Shown piece by piece: positions 46,189 through 58,707 of a DNA stretch of 64,000 bases. Location: contig NW_006917098.1 in the NCBI RefSeq assembly GCF_000516985.1, forward strand, positions 1 through 64,000, given 5' to 3'. The stretch's first letter is position 1. Each line of letters opens with the position of its first letter. The DNA is from Pestalotiopsis fici W106-1 (Eukaryota; Ascomycota; Sordariomycetes; Amphisphaeriales; Sporocadaceae). The translations under genes were made by a program, and so were the position numbers. Below the pieces are notes generated by a model. The model saw only the letters and a list, made by a program, of their open reading frames with translations, did not search any database and was not told the origin of the DNA.

Positions 46189-49164
46189 TTAGGACGAGCC
46201 TTTATCATCAGTGCTTGCCCAAGGAGCGAACGCGGTGTCTCTCAAGTCCAAGAATTGCTGCCACACCATTTCCCGATCAGGCTCATCGTCTCCCTCAAAG
46301 CTGACATCGCCATCAACTGTCTGGTTGTCTAGATTCGAGTTCTGGTCGAGGTCGTCATCTCGGGACCGACTTGTAGAGCCGAGCGATGTTGCAGCTACGT
46401 AGGGGACATGCATATCATGATCCTCTGGAGACGGCTTCCAGGCGTACTGGAGCTTGGTAGTATCACCAATGGCCGACTGGGCCGTAGGACTATCGGTACT
46501 AGAGTCGGACTCGTATCCGAAATCGTGCTCATATTCTTCCTGCACTTTATTGAAACTGCTTGTGATGGGGCCAGCTGCCAATTTGTCAGGATCAGTGCTT
46601 TGACGCGGGATCTCGTTGCCGTTCTTGTCGACTTTGAAATCAGGGTTCTCGCGGTCAACACCAGCATTCTTGAGGAGCTTCTCTTGCATGTCGCGATTCA
46701 TCTCCATATTCTCCTCTTCTGTAAGGTCCGGATCGTCGAAGCGGTGCTCGTCCCACTTGTAGACAGCCTCATGGCGAACTTGTTGTGCCAGTAGGATTTT
46801 CTTGCGGTCATGTTCGTCCAGCTCGTCCCAGCGAGCACGTCGGAGGTGGAAGGGCTCAAATTCGAGATGCGTGTCGAGGGCGCGATTCTTGTAGTCAGAG
46901 TCGCGCATCCAGATCTCGGCCTCGCTGGGCACAAGGTTTCGTCCAGTCTCATGGTCCACATGTCCCCAGAGCAGGAGACCCATAAGATGTTGGTCGAGAC
47001 GCAGATCGCGGCGGGCAGCTTCAGCCATGATGCAAGCAGATGGACGTTGCAAGGCTGGATGCATGGAACCCTTGGTGCCCCAATGTTCGAGTTGAGTGCG
47101 GCCGATCTCATTAGGCGGAACTCCCAACAGGCCAAGACCGTCGGGTCGCAGGTAATCGGGGTCAGCGTCAGCCCCGAGGTAGGCCTGTCCCAGGCGCCAA
47201 TCGCGGCCAAGATCGTACCGAATCTTGCAACGGAGCAGGGACGGGAGATCACGGTAATTCTGACCAAAGAGCATCTGCCAGAGCGGATAGAGAGACCGCT
47301 GGCCAAACATGAGCTCGGAGAGATCGGCGGACTCGGGTCCATAGATGGGATCGCTGAGGCGAAAGTTCACCTTGGTCATGAAAATGGTCAAGTTGACCAG
47401 GTCTTGATCAGTAAAGACTTCGGTCTTCATGAGAAGCTCTTGTCGCTGCTTGGTGGTCGGCTGGTCCATGAGCATCCACAACTTCAAGACTGAGTCCTTG
47501 GCTCCCTGCGGGCAGCGCAAACCATATCGAGCCAGATGGGCGAGGATGTCAATCACGACATCGTCACGAAAGGCGACCATCTGGTAGTATTTCATGCTGG
47601 GCACCCGCTTGACTTTTCCGAGCAAAGGACGCGTGGATGCATTATCCTCATCTTCAGAGGTAGGAGATGCAAGCACTCGACCCACAGGGTCACGAATAGC
47701 AAGGTGTTTGTATGTGGGATCTGAATCCCACTTGAACACATGAATGGCATTTGGGGCCCATTGACGGCTCAACATTACTACAGTGGACTGTAGATACGTG
47801 TTCATCTGGACGTGAAACTGGAGGGAAACCGAGTATAGCGTCAGAACATCGCGAGGGGGTAAGTACTCAGCGACAGCCATGATGAGCTCCGGAACGCGTG
47901 AGAGGGCCGTGATCACATCAAAAGGAGGCTTGTAGCATCCAGTGGCAGGAGGGGGCGACTTGGCCGAAAGAGAAATGCGGCTGTGAATACCGAGTGCGAG
48001 CTGTCTCAATCTTCGGGTGTTTCCTCTACCATTATGAAGAGCTTCGAGAATCTGTTCGGTCCGGCGAGGACGATACTCGGGCTGGGTAGGGTTGAGCTGA
48101 CCTGCGATGGCACCTACCTCGTTCTGGTCAACCTGATTAGTGGCTTCAAATTCAGCACGCTGTGCAATCGCCATGTGTCGTGCGCGAGCGGCATTGCTGA
48201 GTGCAGCAGTAGCAGGAGTAGCCAAGGTGAACTTCTTGAACGACTTGACCAGAGCAGAGGCCGGTGTTTGCGGAATTCGCTGAATCTTGAAAGGAACAGA
48301 CTCATCATCCAGCTCGTCGGACTCGAGGTTATAGATTGGCACCTTGAGGAGCTTGGTGCGCTTGTCCAGCGGAGTCTTTCGAGCATTCTCAAACTTATCA
48401 ATCTGAGCTTGAAGCTCCGGTATATTGGGTTTGTGAGTTCCCATGTAAGAAGCCACTGCCACGTAGTGAGTGGCATCATTCGTGGTCTTGCGCGGTGCAG
48501 CACCAGGAAGAGAGAGATTCAGACGTGAAGGAGCAGCCTTACGCTGAGATGTTCCAACACCAGCAGAGAAGCCTGGAACATTGTCCCCCATCTGTGGACG
48601 AAGGGGAGAAGGGGACGAACCCGAAGGTATACCTCCATGTCGACGCATAGGTGATCCTTGAGGCGAACTGGTTGCGAGTACACAACTTCTGGGAGTGGTC
48701 GGCAATCCAACGCCCTCATGAGTTGGCTCAGGTGTGAGTTCACGGGTATAAGAGCCCTTTGTGTCTGAGGGAGCGATTTCCTTATTGTGGCTACTTGAAG
48801 CGATTGAAATGTGCTGCTCGGTCGTAGGGCGAAAATCGCCAAGGGGAATGTGAGCTGTCTCATAGGTTCCAATGCGAACCTTCTTCCGGGGAGAGGAAAC
48901 GACAAGATCCTTCTCAATGTCACCTTGGCCTGAAAATCCCTTGCTGAGCGCATCCTGTGCAACTAAAGCCAACGATGGGGTGTTGATGATAGACATTGTC
49001 TGCATCTGCTCGTCAATGGCGAGTTTGCGGAGTGCCTTGGCAAGATCGCCGGCTGTGACTTCTTGAACATCATGGAGAAGATCTGGATTCGGGAGTTGGT
49101 CCATGATATGGTCATGGAAGGCCGACTCCAAAGAGTCAGGTCCAACGAGAGTAGTGCCCCCCAT
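46189..49164 (-). CDS. F-box-like domain protein, 991 residues
   Basis: Intronless frame from ATG 49,164. The N-terminal 400 residues are low in order, with Ser/Thr/Pro-rich stretches. Around residues 410-455 there is an F-box-like segment (VPELIMAVAEYLPPRDVLTLYSVS), the module that docks proteins onto Skp1 in SCF ubiquitin ligases. The region after it (about 455-850) is well-ordered, rich in Trp/Tyr/Leu, and contains LWMLMDQPTTKQRQ and LHPALQRPS-like stretches without a named domain. The C-terminus is acidic (about 850-991, including a DDEPDREMVWQQF segment). A role in substrate recruitment for ubiquitination is inferred from the F-box only and should be treated as tentative. Confidence 0.8.
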   Translation of the reverse strand: MGGTTLVGPDSLESAFHDHIMDQLPNPDLLHDVQEVTAGDLAKALRKLAIDEQMQTMSIINTPSLALVAQDALSKGFSGQGDIEKDLVVSSPRKKVRIGTYETAHIPLGDFRPTTEQHISIASSSHNKEIAPSDTKGSYTRELTPEPTHEGVGLPTTPRSCVLATSSPQGSPMRRHGGIPSGSSPSPLRPQMGDNVPGFSAGVGTSQRKAAPSRLNLSLPGAAPRKTTNDATHYVAVASYMGTHKPNIPELQAQIDKFENARKTPLDKRTKLLKVPIYNLESDELDDESVPFKIQRIPQTPASALVKSFKKFTLATPATAALSNAARARHMAIAQRAEFEATNQVDQNEVGAIAGQLNPTQPEYRPRRTEQILEALHNGRGNTRRLRQLALGIHSRISLSAKSPPPATGCYKPPFDVITALSRVPELIMAVAEYLPPRDVLTLYSVSLQFHVQMNTYLQSTVVMLSRQWAPNAIHVFKWDSDPTYKHLAIRDPVGRVLASPTSEDEDNASTRPLLGKVKRVPSMKYYQMVAFRDDVVIDILAHLARYGLRCPQGAKDSVLKLWMLMDQPTTKQRQELLMKTEVFTDQDLVNLTIFMTKVNFRLSDPIYGPESADLSELMFGQRSLYPLWQMLFGQNYRDLPSLLRCKIRYDLGRDWRLGQAYLGADADPDYLRPDGLGLLGVPPNEIGRTQLEHWGTKGSMHPALQRPSACIMAEAARRDLRLDQHLMGLLLWGHVDHETGRNLVPSEAEIWMRDSDYKNRALDTHLEFEPFHLRRARWDELDEHDRKKILLAQQVRHEAVYKWDEHRFDDPDLTEEENMEMNRDMQEKLLKNAGVDRENPDFKVDKNGNEIPRQSTDPDKLAAGPITSSFNKVQEEYEHDFGYESDSSTDSPTAQSAIGDTTKLQYAWKPSPEDHDMHVPYVAATSLGSTSRSRDDDLDQNSNLDNQTVDGDVSFEGDDEPDREMVWQQFLDLRDTAFAPWASTDDKGSS

Positions 49165-50914
49165 GGCTGGTGAGTGGCCCCAAGATGAGCAGGAATGATT
49201 CGTATCTTTGTTTTGTGAATGAAGTGATTGATGGGATATTGCCAGAGTCTAAGCTTGAAGCTTCTCTTAGAGTTTGGGAAGAATCTTGGAGGAGTCGACG
49301 ATTGTGTTGATGAATCTGTTGATTGTGCAGACCGCAATCATATCTTCAGTGTGACTCTTCTGGATTGAAAACCCCCAGGGTGCCTGTATTGAATGTTTAG
49401 TTCAAGTGAGAAGTCACCCTGATGATGATATTATATACATCGGGGAGCAAGGGACAAATCCATAGACTGGGTGGTTGCATCGGATGGACTCACTTATTCT
49501 ATTTCTGTAACTGAAGAAGAAGAAAAAACCGGTCAAACAAGAAAGGTGTTTGCACACTGACAATTGGTGTCAACAATGTGTAGGGTCTGCAGGCATGTTA
49601 GTCACGGTCTTCTTTTTCTCAATGATGAAGGCTTGGGAAGTCCGAGCATGTCACCAGACCAAACTCATGTTAGTAGATTCGCGGCGCTGATTGGCCATTC
49701 TATATCTGGGAGACTCAACGGGAAAAGGGGAATAAGTGACACATACCTTTCCCATGGGCGTGTGCGACCAACGGAAACCAAGAAGATAGGTACTGCTCGC
49801 AAATGAATATGGGAATCAAGGACCGAACATCAAGTTGCTGGCAACGAAGCAGTGAGTGGCACCGTCGAAGATGCCTGACACAAATTTGTCAAGTGTTCGG
49901 TAAAGTACCAAGCTTGACAAGTAGAGGGGTGCCGAAAAAAATGAATTTGCGATCTCGTAGATCGCCTTGTCCATCCAACAAGGTACTCAATGATTTGGAA
50001 ACAATCCAACGCCTGGAAACGCGAATTGCCGTCTGAACTTCACCGGCCGCCGTTGACCGGACTCAGAGGGGACCCACTCGAAACAATCGGGGCAGAGGCA
50101 GAATAATCCAGCTTCCGATTGTCTGAAACTCGACACCAGTGGGCTCGCGATTTTCGTGGTGCATCAATGACTACGTCTACCGGGATATCTCAGAATAAAA
50201 ATTCACTGCACCTAATGTAGCTGGGGAAAAGACAATTATACCTTCGAGCATGGGCTGCGTTTGTTGATGTTGGAGATATCTCGCAGTTTGGGCCCTCAGC
50301 TCAACAAGTTACAAGGACAAAACGCAAAGCGTCTTTAATGTATTGTCACGGGACAAAATTAAAGATGCAAGAGTACGACTCCGGGATGCGGCAGCATTTG
50401 TGATTAGTTAGACTCGTCAGACCTTGCGATGTCAAAGATTCCTGGCAGACCTGTCAGGTTTAGTCGTGTCACCATCAAAGGATGAAAAGAATGCCACTGT
50501 GCTCAACTTCTGTGTGCGAAATCCTAGAGGCCATTCAGGAGGCAAATAATGCAGCATTCAAGTAATAAATCTTTCAAACACAAAATTATTGGGAATCATG
50601 TCTCATTCAGAGTGTGGCCTGAGTAAAAAAACATGACAGGTCTGTAGCAATATTACAAATCCAACCGTCCTAGCACTACGCATATGCATGCTAGATCCCT
50701 TTACTAGACGACTCCTCGATCTCAGGGTATCAGAAATTTGTTTACTGCCTCTCAGCTCATCCATCTCTAGCCTACCCACAATTCAAATAGGACAGACCAT
50801 GCCCTTGATTGGGAAATCACTCTCATCCGATGAATGAGAACCATTGCTTCCCAAGAATGTCTGTGGCTGCATAGACAAGACTGAAATGCCTTCTACTCTT
50901 GGCGCGGATACAAT
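49165..50914. other. intergenic, no gene seen
   Basis: About 1.75 kb between the promoter side of the F-box-like gene and the 3' end of hat2. Only short frames of non-coding character were found. Confidence 0.55.
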
Positions 50915-52406
50915 CTATCGACCCATCTCGTCGAGATTAATATCGGAATCATCTTTACCCACAATGGAGTCTGCAACTTTCCAGATCTGCAGCATATTAT
51001 CCTCGGCGGCCGAAGCCATCAGCCAGGGCTCATTCTGGTTCCACGAGAAATCAGTTAGGTGGTTGGTGTGGCCACCATGCATAAACAACCTGGTATCGAT
51101 TAGTGGTAATCGCAAAAAGGGCAAAATTATTGAAAGCTTACAGCTCAGGAGCACCATCCTCCTGATCATCCGGTTGCTGTTCTTCACCAACGCGGGCCAG
51201 GTCCCAGAAAATGATTCTGCGATCGTAACTCGCACTTCCAAGAATGCCAGCCTCATGAGGATGCCAAGAAATGGCAGTAACGGCGTCCTGGTGGCCCTCA
51301 AGAGTGTGTACCTTCTCCTTGACGTTTCGGAGATCCCAAATGCCAATGGTGTTGTCACCAGAGGCTGTAGCGACCAACGACTCGCTAGTGGGATTAAAGG
51401 CCAGGGCGTTGATTGGCTCGGTGTGACCGTGTCTGGCAACGAGGGCAGCCTGGGTTGTGGAAGACTGCCGAGTATCCAGAATCTGCAGGGTCAAATCATC
51501 CGAAACAGTGCCAATGAAGTTCTGGCAGATGGGTGAATATTGCACGTCATTGACGACATTTGTGTGATGCGTGTAGACTCGCGAAGCGTTCAGTGTGGTT
51601 TTGCCAGACTCCAACGACTTCAGGTCCCACAAACGCACAGTCTGGTCTTCGCTGCCGGATGCGAGGGAACCCTCGATATGGGGGCTCCATGAGAGACCGA
51701 AACCCTCCTTGTCGTGGCCTTCAAGAGTGATCTGAGGGTTGACCTTTCCGTTTGGAGTGTTGCTGTGCTTGGTCCGGTCAAAAATCAAGATGTTGCCGTT
51801 GCTGGTCAGCGTAGCAATAAGATCAGGGTTTTGCGGGCAATAGCGAGCCTTGTTGACCTCACTGGGATGGTCAATCTTTTGAACAATGTTCCACTTCATG
51901 GCGGTCTTGTCACCCTTGCCATGGCCACCAATCTCGCCTCGCTCTTCGTCGTAGTCGCGCGGGTTGGGTCGAATATCCTTGGGAATTTCGACTTCGGCGA
52001 TCTGAAGGTAGTTCTGCTTGTCGTCCGAGGTGTGAGTTCCAATGAGAGCCCTGTGAATTCGCACGTTTCTTCCCTCGGGCTCCTTGACATCAGGAAACCA
52101 TTGGACGGTAAGGGTAGGCCAAGTCAGGGCGGTGCTTGAACGAGCTGATTAGCAGGCAGTTTGCAGATGTAGCTGAAGTAGACAAAATGGTCAGATACCT
52201 GAGAATCATGTCGTAAAGAAAGGGTGCGTTCTTCTTCCATGTCTTGTACTCCTCATTGATGATTCTCTGAGCTTCGTCATCTTCCTCGCCGCCATAGGTA
52301 GGAACGTCCACTGTAAGCAAGGTCAGTGCCGTGCGCAAGATGCTTCTTGGTGGGGGGAGACGGTGAACTAACTATCGGCGTCCTCGACGATCGGAGCAGG
52401 TGCCAT
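50915..52406 (-). CDS. hat2: Hat2, WD40 histone chaperone (HAT-B / RbAp48 family)
   Basis: Histone H4-binding WD40 subunit of the type B histone acetyltransferase complex, of the RbAp46/48-Msi1 family that also serves chromatin assembly complexes. Four exons: 52,406-52,373 (34 nt), 52,310-52,199, 52,134-51,142 and 51,089-50,915; introns 62, 64 and 52 nt; 437 residues, the normal family length. The N-terminus contains the histone-binding helix and its start ([20 protein letters not shown] joined by splicing to [17 protein letters not shown]). A WD40 propeller follows, with repeats ending LWDL, ILD, IWDL, FWDL and IWKV. The last splice restores [19 protein letters not shown]. It is transcribed divergently from xrn1. 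Confidence 0.96.
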
Positions 52407-53427
52407 GTTGGGCGAATGTAATGGCCGCCGGTAGGCTGAAGGGAATTGAAAGTTTCAGTTCCAGAGAATTAAGGACTCCACGAGCGGATTGCTGGTCGAT
52501 TGATTTCCGCGCAAAAGGTAGGTATGTGATGGGAATGCGGATTGAAAGTCAAACGAGCATGGGGAAAAGCTTCCAAGCCAAAGACGCGGTTCGCGTAAAG
52601 TGGTCGAGAGCTATCCAAGGTACGGAACCCTTCCAATTGGCGTCTTGACACGCTAAGGCAGAAAACGGCTTGGGCTTCTTTTTTTCATTCTTGGCGTCCA
52701 TCTTACATAATCTGCTGGAGCATGCAAAAAGCTGCTACACTACTATTCGCTCTAATATTTCGGGTAATTGCCGGCAACGGCACTGTACGTGTGGTGGATT
52801 CTACACAGTAAACGGCGCAGGGGAAAAGTCCACAACCATTCCCAGGCCCCAAATTCCAGCCTGTATTCCAGTTTCATTATACTGTGTCCAGTGTGTGTGT
52901 CTACCGTAGTTTATGTAGTACAGTGGGCACAGGCCCCCCGAAGCTCAGCCTTGTGTCGGGAATCCATGACCGACTTGATTGTTCCTCGCCGACCCTCTAT
53001 TTGCCGCCCGTTGACGGAGTCATTGACCTGGTCTCACCATTCCCTCCCTCCCGCCTACCTACCCACCTAACGTCTGCAACCTTCAATCTGCAACACCCAC
53101 ACACGTTGGCCTCGACTTTGCTAGAAAAGTCCCAATGTGCTACGCGGGATCTTTGTCAACTTCAGTTTGCAATACTTTTCTTTTCCGTATAGGTTCGTTC
53201 CGGAGTTTAGGATTCTATATTTCGGCCTAAGTACATAGGCAGAGTCATTGTCCTTGTCGCCACCGTTTTGTCTATTCTCTCCTCTCCCTGGCATTGCGAT
53301 CACTTCGTTTCCGCAGTCGAACTGCGCAAGATCTGTTGATCGATCTCGTCATTTCGATAGTGTATAAACACGACTGTACACTTATACTCTGGTAGCTTTG
53401 GCTACACGCTCAGCTTAGCAACCAATC
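52407..53427. promoter_or_regulatory. divergent promoter region hat2 / xrn1
   Basis: 1,021 bp between the two start codons, with long C/T-rich stretches on the plus strand (about 52,980-53,330) that suit the leader of xrn1. No separate gene was recognised in it. Confidence 0.5.
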
Positions 53428-56400
53428 ATGGGGTTTGTCTGCATTTGCAGCATGTTGCTGCGCAATTGTCGCATTCCATATCTTCTAATTCGCTGATTTC
53501 CGTACAGTGTTCCCAAGTTCTTCAGATGGCTCTCGGAGCGCTATCCGGCCATCTCTCAGCTCATTGCTGAAAATCGAATCCCCGAATTCGACAACTTGTA
53601 CCTTGATATGAATGGCATCATCCACAACTGCACACACAAGGACAGCGACGATGCCACCTATCGCCTCAGCGAAAAAGAAATGTTCATCCGCATCTTCAAC
53701 TACATTGAGCATCTTTTCGGCACCATCAAGCCGCAGAAACTCTTCTTCATGGCCATTGACGGTGTCGCCCCCCGCGCCAAGATGAACCAACAACGTGCGC
53801 GCCGTTTCCGAACTGCACTCGATGCCGAGAAGGCTCGTGAAAAGGCTGTTCGCGAGGGCATCGAATTGCCCAAGGAGGAGGCCTTTGACAGCAACTGCAT
53901 TACACCAGGAACTGAATTCATGCAGAAATTGACTCAGCACCTCAAGTATTTCATTGCAAAGAAGGTCTCTGAGGACAAGGACTGGCAGGGTTGTGACATT
54001 GTCCTGTCCGGCCACGAAGTGCCCGGCGAGGGTGAGCACAAGATCATGGAGTACATCCGCAATGCGAAGGCCCAGCCCGACTACGACCCAAATGTGCGAC
54101 ATTGCCTCTACGGTCTCGATGCTGATCTCATCATGCTGGGGCTGCTCAGTCATGACCCCCATTTTTGCTTGCTGAGAGAGGAGGTCACGTTTGGCCGTGC
54201 CTCGAAAAATAAATCCAAGGAGTTGGAACATCAGAATTTCTATCTCATGCATCTTTGTATTGTTCGCGAGTACTTGGAGTTGGAGTTCCAGGACTTGAAA
54301 AAGGAAGGGGCCTTGCCTTTTGCATTTGACATGGAGCGGGTCATTGACGATTTCATCTTGATGGCGTTCTTTGTCGGAAACGACTTCTTGCCGAATCTGC
54401 CATACTTGCACATCAATGAAGGTGCGTTGGCTACCATGTTCCGCATATATAAGGAGATCCTCCCCCAGACCGAGGGATATATCAACGAGGGCGGTGTTAT
54501 CAACCTGTCACGACTCGGATTGCTGCTCGAAGAATTGTCCAAGGAGGAAACCCGCCATTTCGAGCATGAAAACTCAGATGAGAAGTGGCTTAGAAGCAAG
54601 CGTGCAGTAGAAGCCAAGGCGGAAACAATAACGAGAGCAAAGGGCAAGGTTATCATGACAACACCGCAAAAAGATCTTTGGAAGCAAATTCGCAAGTATA
54701 TACAGAAGCGCCCGGGAGGTGACCTTGACTTGGGCACGAAGCTGGCTGCGGCCGACCGGAAATTCGTCCAGGATGCTGCCGACAGTCTCCATGTGGAGTG
54801 GCGCACCTCCGAGGATGAAGATGGTGAACGTCATCTCCTGTTGTCCATGCCCGCTAAGGCCGAGGGGGGCGATGAGGATGATGAGGAAGAGGAGGAAGGA
54901 CACTTGGCTCTTCTCCGCGTCATGAAGCGTTATGATAATGCTCAAATCATCGATGAGACGCCCGAGGAAGCTCAAGCTTCCATGCAAGTCAAGTACAAGG
55001 AGAAGTTCCTGGAATGGAAGGAGAAGTACTACGCTGAGAAGTTTGAGGAATGGACACCTGCAACCAAGGAGACAGAGTTGCGCAAGCTTTGCGAGAATTA
55101 CGTCCAGGGATTGCAATGGGTGCTGTACTATTACTACCAGGGTGTAGCATCCTGGCCTTGGTACTATGCTTCTCATTATTCCCCCATGATTTCTGGTACG
55201 ACCCGTAAAGTTTTGCCCCTGGTTTATATCAACCTTGCTAACATACACCAGATGTCACCAAAGGCTTCGGTGCAGACCTCGACTTCAAGTTGGGTCAACC
55301 GTTCCGTCCTTTTGAGCAGCTCATGGGTGTCTTGCCAGACCGAAGCAAGAAGATTGTCCCCACAGTCTATCATCCCTTGATGACGGAGCCGAACTCTCCA
55401 ATCATTGACTTCTACCCGCGAGATTTCGAACTTGACATGAATGGCAAAAAGATGGAGTGGGAAGCTGTCGTCAAGATCCCCTTCATCGATGAGCAGCGTC
55501 TGCTTTCGGCCATGGCTTCGAAGAATGATTTGCTATCCGACGATGAAAAGGCTAGAAATAGCTTTGGTGTCACGTTGAAGTTTACGTATGATCGCACGTT
55601 GGATTATACTTATCCTTCCTCGTTGACGGGCGAATTTCCCGACGTTCAGCATTGCAAAGTGGTTGAGAACATTTACGACCTTCCAGTGGCTGAGGGACTT
55701 GAGCTTTACCGAGGTCTTGTACCCGGGGCAAAACTGAAAATGGAGGCTCTCGCTGGATTTCCCAGTCTTGCAACTCTGCCATACAATGCTGCTCTAGGTT
55801 TTCACGGTGTCAAGGTCTTCCAGCAAGAAAGTCGCAATGAGAGCATGGTTGTCACGCTCTCAGATGTCGAGGCACGGGTCCGAGTCGAGTCTGCAAAGGC
55901 CAAGCTTGGTAAGAGATGTTTTGTGGGATATCCCTTCTTGCAGGAAGCCAAGATTGTTCGAGTTTCAGATGAACTATTTGATTACACCCTCGCTGAAGAT
56001 GATTCCGGCCAGGTGGTCACCCGTAATCACCATGGCAAGGAGATTGACGACTGGAGCGCCAAGGCCGACCGCATCGAATCTTTCTACAGTACCAGGCTAG
56101 GAATCATCATCGGAAACGTGGAGTCCATGGTCCATGTTGATATGCTCAAAGGCCTTACCAAGACTGATGCTGGTGCATTGATCAAGGAATACGGCTATAT
56201 TCCTGGCGTCGAGACTGATTATCCCTCTCAAGTCATTGTGGATGAAGTTGTCAGCGAGGACCAACGATTCATTGAGAAGGCTGCTCTCCCTATCGAGGAA
56301 GAATATCCGCTCAAATCTCGTGTCTTCTATTTGGGCGATGCTGTACGCGACCGAGATTTTGAGGCATGGGCCAAGGCCTCTGAGCAGGCTAAAGTCCTCG

Positions 56401-57953
56401 GCCCAATACCACGAGAGGTACTAAGGCCGGTGTACGGTCGTCCAGTCGAGATTGCCGGACACGGTAGCAATCGTGCCAAGATTGTCACTTCTCTCTACAT
56501 TCTGAAACCTAATCTTGAGGCTGCCGAAGCGGACGAGCTCGCTCCCAAGTTAGATCGCTTTGTCAAGACCGAACCAAGCTTTGCCAAGGGAATCATTCAG
56601 CAGGCGGAGCGGGAAAATCCTTATTGGCCGTCATACTCACTCGCCCAGAAGTTGAGGATGCCACCACTCGTACTCAGCAAGATTACTGCGTCCTTCTTTG
56701 TGCAGACCATTGGTGGAATGCGCGTCAATCTTGGCCTCAATCTGAAATTTGAGGCCAGGAAGCAGAAGGTGCTTGGCTATTCTCGAAAATCCAAGACTGG
56801 TTGGGAGTTCAGCCCAGCAGCTGTGCAGCTAATTGCCGAGTACATTGCAGCGTTCCCTGATTTCTTCCAGGCCATCAAGAACAATCCTCAGGGTAGCGAG
56901 CTCAATGAAACGGACATATTCCCGGACCCTAGCTATGCTAGCCAAAGGATCAAGGAAATGGGTGCTTGGATCAAGAACACAGATAGAGGCAACTTTGAAA
57001 AGGTTCCTCTAGAGGCCGAGCAACTCGATTCCGATGCGGTTCGAAGTATCGAGCAAGCTGTCGATGCACTGCTTTCGGATGCACCACAACCTGTCATTCG
57101 GGTCATGAATGATGTCCCTAGAAACGCTCTGATCCGGCCTCAGGATGTTGAGCAGCGGCTGGGTAACCAGCAATTTACTCTTGGAGATCGAGTTGTCTAT
57201 GTGCAGGATTCAGGCAAGGTGCCCATCGGCTTGAAAGGCACTGTCGTTGGTATCAGCAATATTGGTAGCACCCCCATGTTGGATGTCCTCTTCGACCAGA
57301 CATTCATGGGAGGGTCGTCTCTGAATGAGAGATGCTCTGCTTTCCGCGGTGGAGTGGTGCCAGCCAATTCCGTTCTCAACACCACCTATCCCCAACTGCT
57401 GGCTACTAGCAATGCCAGGCGCCAACAACCTTCTCAGGCTAGTCAGCCCTTCTCAGTCACAGGTTCAGGGAACCGCGCCAACAGCAAATATGTGTCGCAG
57501 AATGGGCATTCTTACCGAGAGGCACCTGCTCCCGGAGCACTGCACGGAAGTTACACTGGAGCAGTACAAGGTCATGCATCGACACACCGAGCGAGAGGTA
57601 GAGGCGGGCACCCGCAAGTTGGAAACACGAACGTTGCTCCCCACTTACAATCGGCTAATTTGGTCTATCGTCCGGCCCCTGGTCACAATCAGCAAAACCC
57701 GAATGGCCCTGCCCGTGGTGGTCGTGGGGGCAGGGGTGCTCGAGGCGGCGGTACACTATACAATACCCATGGTCATGCGCAACCAACAGGTCACTCAGTG
57801 GCAAATCCTCCCACTCAGGGTGGATACAACGCAGTCCCACCACCAACGAACCTCAATCACAGTGGTCGTGGACGTGGTAGAGGCCGTGGATCTAGGGGCA
57901 GAGGTGGCCCTCCTCGAGGCAGAGGAGGTGCTGCTCAGGAGCAGACCGCCTAA
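53428..57953 (+). CDS. xrn1: Xrn1, cytoplasmic 5'-3' exoribonuclease
   Basis: Processive 5'-3' degradation of decapped mRNA in the cytoplasm. Exons: 53,428-53,432 (only ATGGG), 53,508-55,195 and 55,252-57,953; introns 75 and 56 nt; 1,464 residues. Splicing creates MGVPKFFRWLSERYP, the invariant Xrn N-terminus. The nuclease core has LYLDMNGIIHNCTH, VPGEGEHKIMEYIR, GLDADLIMLGLLSHDPHF and FVGNDFLPNLP, carrying the catalytic acidic residues. WPWYYASHYSP precedes the second splice, which continues into DVTKGFGADLDF. The D1 and later beta-barrel domains follow, then an RGG/RG-rich and Gln/Asn-rich tail (from about residue 1,290), typical of Xrn1 and absent from nuclear Xrn2/Rat1. Length and C-terminus identify it as Xrn1 rather than Rat1. 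Confidence 0.96.
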
Positions 57954-58707
57954 TCAGAACGGTCTTGGGTCAGGATTGATGAGTATGAGTATTTGACAGA
58001 AAGTATAAGAAAATGAGAGAGAAAAAAAAAACAGTAAATAAATTTCATGCAACCCAATAATGTGGCTCGGTGCTTTGTAATTGCAATTAGACATGTCCTG
58101 GCAGTGCACTCTTTCCTCCAATGGTTTCATTGGATACTGACACCAAGACGTGGAGCATATGACTTGATCAATAATATCGAAGGCAGAGAAACAGAGGATC
58201 GTCACCGCAAGATATCAGTTGCGCGTCGCAACCTCAGCGGGATGCTCTTGACCATTCTACTCCACAGCTCATCTACAATACCTAGAGCAGGCCAAAGCAA
58301 TGAGCTAGTCTCCTGGAATCGATCAATGGTGAATCATGAGCTACCTATGTTTTACTACTCACAGATACATATTATCATTTGCAGCAATAAAACATTGTCT
58401 GAGCTAGCTGCGGTTTAAACGAAGATGGGCGGAACGCAACACAACAAGACTCTGACAAAGGCGCAGCATAGACTATGATGAAAGAGGGAAATGGGACTAT
58501 TTTAAATTGAGCAAGATGGTGGTTTTTATGTTGCTCTTGCTGAAAAAAAAAAACACTTATGTACATTCTGACAAGAAAAGTGATCGTCCTTTATGAAAGC
58601 TAGAGAATCAATCTCAATTTCCAAAACATACTGGTTTGCCACGGCCAACGACAATAATGCTCCATTGCCCATGATTTAGCGTGGCCTCACGAAACGAACT
58701 GTCACAT
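57954..58707. other. convergent intergenic region
   Basis: About 0.75 kb between the 3' ends of xrn1 and the dioxygenase gene. It is A/T-richer, with short poly(A) runs (58,021 and 58,543) and no coding signal. Confidence 0.6.
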
